DNA from: Zygaena filipendulae
Taxonomy: Eukaryota > Arthropoda > Insecta > Lepidoptera > Zygaenidae
Reading direction: 5' to 3'
Assembly: GCA_907165275.2 (NCBI GenBank)
Contig: OU015649.1
Location: forward strand, 6,478,001 to 6,542,000
Length of the DNA: 64,000 nucleotides
Under the pieces are notes generated by a model, which worked only from the letters and a program-made list of their open reading frames with translations, was not told the origin of the DNA and searched no databases. Below are positions 60,772-64,000 of this stretch, piece after piece (the first letter of the stretch is position 1; every line of letters begins with the position of its first letter). Both the position numbers and the translations under genes were made by a program.

Positions 60772-62855
60772 GTGAGTTTTTAAAATAATATGTTTTTATT
60801 GCGTTAATTTTTAATAGTGATCTTGACTGATTTGCGGGATCCTGAGTCTAATTATGAGCCGAAGGATACTTGCAAAAAATATTAAAGAAATCCAAATATT
60901 CAAAATGTAACTTCGTACAAATCCAACCTAAAACTGCGAACGCAGAATGGTATAAAATTTGATTTAGGTAAGTAGGTATTTACTTCTTGAAGGTTTCAGG
61001 TTACATATATATAATATTATGTATGTATGTAGGAAATAGATACGTATGTATATTTTGTACCCTCAAATTCTTCTTCCTGGGCGTATGATAGGTACCTACT
61101 CAAATCAAAAATATTATTAAAAAATAATATGATAACTATTTTATTACTGTCACTCAACTTCTTTTCAAAATACTGCAGGTCGTCACTGATTTAGATATCA
61201 ATCCCAAAAGGTACAAACTTAAAATTTAGTGAGTGACATAATACAAAACAAAATTTTCTGTTTCTAACCTCATTTCTAACATATTCCCTGACCATTCGGA
61301 TTCTGTCTCCTAACTCCTAAAATGAAAGAAAGGCATTTATTTAGAAATTGAGACACTACACAATTATAGTAAGTATCTATGTATATAGATACAGACATAA
61401 GAATAATTAAAGATGAGACAAAATGATTGAATACAACATACAAAATCACAGGAGTGTTTGTGTCGCGCGTCCCCATCTCTTGGGATCTCTTTATTGTACC
61501 TACTGGGATAAAACCTATACCTCGATGATAGATTTCATTCTGTCCGTGACATATGCAGACAAAAGACTCGATAGTAATTACCTATGTATATGGAACTATC
61601 AGTGGGTTCGATTAAAAAGTCTATTTAATAAAAAAAAATTAAAGAAAAAATAAATTAGGCATGTAAAGATTCCGGTACAGTGTTGGACATTTTTATATAA
61701 TAAATATCCAACGTTAGATATAATGCTGATTTGAATATAAATCTGCAAATTAATTTTAGTATAGATATAATCAGCACAGCTAGTAGCTACTTATACCACA
61801 CAATTTCATCGAGATTCGAGGGTAATGTTCGCGTTTACCTTAAACTACATGAGCACATAACAGCTACCGTAATGTTATAAAATAATCGAAATTGAGACAA
61901 AACGCACCAAATAGGTATAGTAATAAAAGTGCGCTTTAAAAAAATGCTAAATAGATATAAGTATTACAAGGAAACTGCAGCAACACCTATGACTCGTAAT
62001 AATCGAATTTAAACATGTCGTTCGCTCGGTGTGTAGTCGCTAAGGTTATTTCCTTAACGTATAAAAAATACCTGTCTCCCAGGGATTTTTTATGGTGGTA
62101 TCGATTTATTTTAACATTTTGCAAATCAATTTTATCCAACATTTCAAATTATTAAAATAGGCAATCTATAAACGCAAACGGAATTGAATTGAAAACACAT
62201 AACAAGGAGTTCTGCAATACTTTATGTGTTTTAAGTTATGCAACATACAATATTATGTATTATTATATTAGGTATATTATTATCCTATTTTTATAACAAT
62301 GGTCAAGTTTTGCTGAGTAGTTTACAGCAGCTGCCATCAGTCAATGTATAAATAATGTATTCGCTATCAAGTTATTAGTTTATTCTTAACAGCAAGTTAT
62401 GTTATATAGAGACTGTCATGTACTGGACTGTAATTTTTCTCCCAGTAGCTGAGTGAGTTACAGTTAGAAGGACATATTTTTACGATTTTACAACAAGAGC
62501 GTAAGTGTGAAAGGTTATTATTATATTTCAAGACCTATGTTAAATGTTTAACGTTCGATATAGATGATGTGACAAGCTTCTGTGATCTGAGGGTCTATTA
62601 TGTAACTTTTGTTTCTATCATTTTTCGGTTGCAATAAAAAATACGGTTTTGCGATTACAATATGCACGTTTCGACACCTATACAATAACTAGAAATCAAC
62701 CCTAAATAAACAGGGGGAATTGCGTCTATGGGTAAAAGAGTCTATCAAAGATTACTGGAAAACTATTCGGTTTAAAATGACTACGTCCATCTAGTTTGTT
62801 TAATATTAAAACACCTTACTTCAAAAGTTGGAGCTCCCTAAACATGATTAATTAA
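60772..62855. other. AT-rich sequence, probably intronic
   Basis: It follows the candidate donor at 60772. No acceptor-bounded exon or named repeat is seen. Frames at 61276-61476 (minus) and 61423-61653 (plus) are short and featureless. Confidence 0.3.
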
Positions 62856-62859
62856 TCAC

Positions 62860-62962
62860 CAAATCGCCACTTTTCTGATTGAAACTGAAATATGATAGCA
62901 ACAAAAAAAAACATACATACAATCGAATGCATGACCTCCTCCTTTTTGGAAGTCGGTTAAAA
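62860..62962 (-). repeat. CCGACTTCC repeat family, 5' terminus only
   Basis: ATACATACAATCGAATGCATGACCTCCTCCTTTTTGGAAGTCGGTTAAAAAG is the reverse of the start of copy 2 at 15605. Confidence 0.55.
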
Positions 62963-63357
62963 AGTTACATAATTGCCCTGCCCTGGTACCTATACCACCA
63001 AACTCTTCAACTGCGCTAAACCGTAGGTACATCTGCGTTTTTATCCGTCGTCATACGCATTGGTTTATTCATCGAACAAAACTGAAATGGAAAGTAATCT
63101 TGCTCGAATTTTTGTATTAGCTTTACCTGCTTTATGATGCCATAAATGGTAAGAGGAAATAGAAATGCATCTATGAAGTAAATTTTCATTACCTCGTTCT
63201 GTCAATTCAATTACAGATATACAGGTAGGTAGGTAGGTAGCTAAATAACAGTTTTTACCAACTTATTTACGTTTTAACGAGTGATTACATCGGTACATAT
63301 TACACGTAATAAAAGATTTTAAAAACACTTCCCGAAAAAAAAAAATTCTATTATCTA

Positions 63358-63705
63358 CAACGTGTTAATGAATTAACTGAAAACTAGAAATTAGTTTGCT
63401 CAGAATCAAGTAGCGAATCGATCGCACTATGTTTTAATATAGGTAATATTTTTTCATTTTCATCAGCCCATGTCTTAATTATTTATAATACAATATTTGA
63501 CACGTACGCCGCCCGCAGCAAAAAAAATCGAACCGGTAAGCGCGGGCGTAGCGCTTGGAATTTCGTAGATAGGTCACCTCCAAACTAATGTTGAATAACT
63601 TTTAAAGTATAAATTTTTTCGACATAAAAATATATTTGAATCATATTATTGTTTATTTTTTTAAATGGGGTGTATCAGGTTTTCAGTTAATTCATTAACA
63701 CGTTG
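63358..63705. mobile_element. Mariner-like MITE with TA target, copy 2
   Basis: Same termini as 30616-30974 (CAACGTGTTAATGAATTAAC / GTTAATTCATTAACACGTTG), flanked by TA at 63356-63357 and 63706-63707. 348 bp, no ORF. Confidence 0.7.
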
Positions 63706-63711
63706 TATATC

Positions 63712-64000
63712 TATACTTATAATAAAACTGTAGAGAGGCCAATTCTGTACATTGAATATAATATTCAAAATTAATATTGGAGGATGAAATTGGTGATCGA
63801 TACTGATGCCAAAAATGCAATCAGTAAATTTTTTGTCAGTCTGTCTGTCTGTCTGTCTATCTGTCTGTCTGTATGTGCACGCATGGATCAAAAACTACTG
63901 AAGGGATTTTAACCAAACTTGGTGCGATTGTAGTCCATACTCCTAGGCAGGTTATAGGCTATAAAATAACGCTAAGACACAGAAGCTGAGCAGTGACGAT
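63712..64000 (+). repeat. Helitron-like unit, 5' part, cut by the window end
   Basis: Begins TCTATACTTATAATAAAACTG after an A and contains a long (CTGT)n run (63835-63873). Then GCACGCATGGATCAAAAACTACTGAAGGG, which matches 15935-16090. Confidence 0.6.

Overview
The window is AT-rich animal nuclear DNA and looks lepidopteran (moth). Coding exons are short and split by kilobase introns with GT/AG borders. The spacers are packed with repeat types that I know from moth genomes: Helitron-like units with TC...CTAG termini, a tRNA-derived SINE with a TTA tail, R1- and CR1-like LINE fragments, and many palindromic MITEs. I see no bacterial operons, phage genes or CRISPR arrays.

The only fully readable genes are two adjacent, same-strand members of the CPA2/SLC9B (NHA) transporter family, about 1 kb apart. 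Gene 1 (7976-25717) has 11 coding exons and encodes 528 aa. Gene 2 (26734-44822, with an alternative start at 27886) encodes 513 aa, or 521 aa from the alternative start. I assembled both by joining splice sites in frame. The ten introns have the same phase order in both genes (1,2,1,2,1,0,1,0,0,1), and three internal exons have identical lengths (170, 172 and 155 nt), so this is a tandem duplication. The pair keeps the Arg and Lys of the C-terminal half, but at the ion-binding site, where vertebrate NHA2 has Asp-Asp, both proteins have Asp-Thr. This is the most interesting functional signal in the window.

Layout: 1-7.5 kb holds repeats, including a 2.97-kb hAT-type element with a perfect 8-bp target duplication. 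7.5-25.7 kb is NHA gene 1 with its TATA box and poly(A) signal. 26.7-45 kb is NHA gene 2, whose introns carry two copies of a palindromic TWA-target MITE, a mariner-like MITE, a 620-bp terminal-inverted-repeat element and a TTAA-flanked MITE. 45-49 kb is a Helitron/SINE field, including a partly tandem array of Helitron pieces. 49.5-50.14 kb is a GC-rich first-exon candidate for an unidentified gene, with a basic 78-residue N-terminus. 53.4-54.3 kb is a decayed CR1-like LINE. 56.73-58.03 kb is a clean 5'-truncated R1-like LINE with a 16-bp target duplication. 60.4-60.77 kb is a GC-rich, probably untranslated first exon with a strong donor. The rest of the right end is repeats and plain AT-rich DNA.

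Exon joins and motifs were read directly from the sequence. Family names come from general knowledge of these families. Transposon superfamily calls rest on termini and target duplications, since no transposase is present for most of them. No database search was possible.
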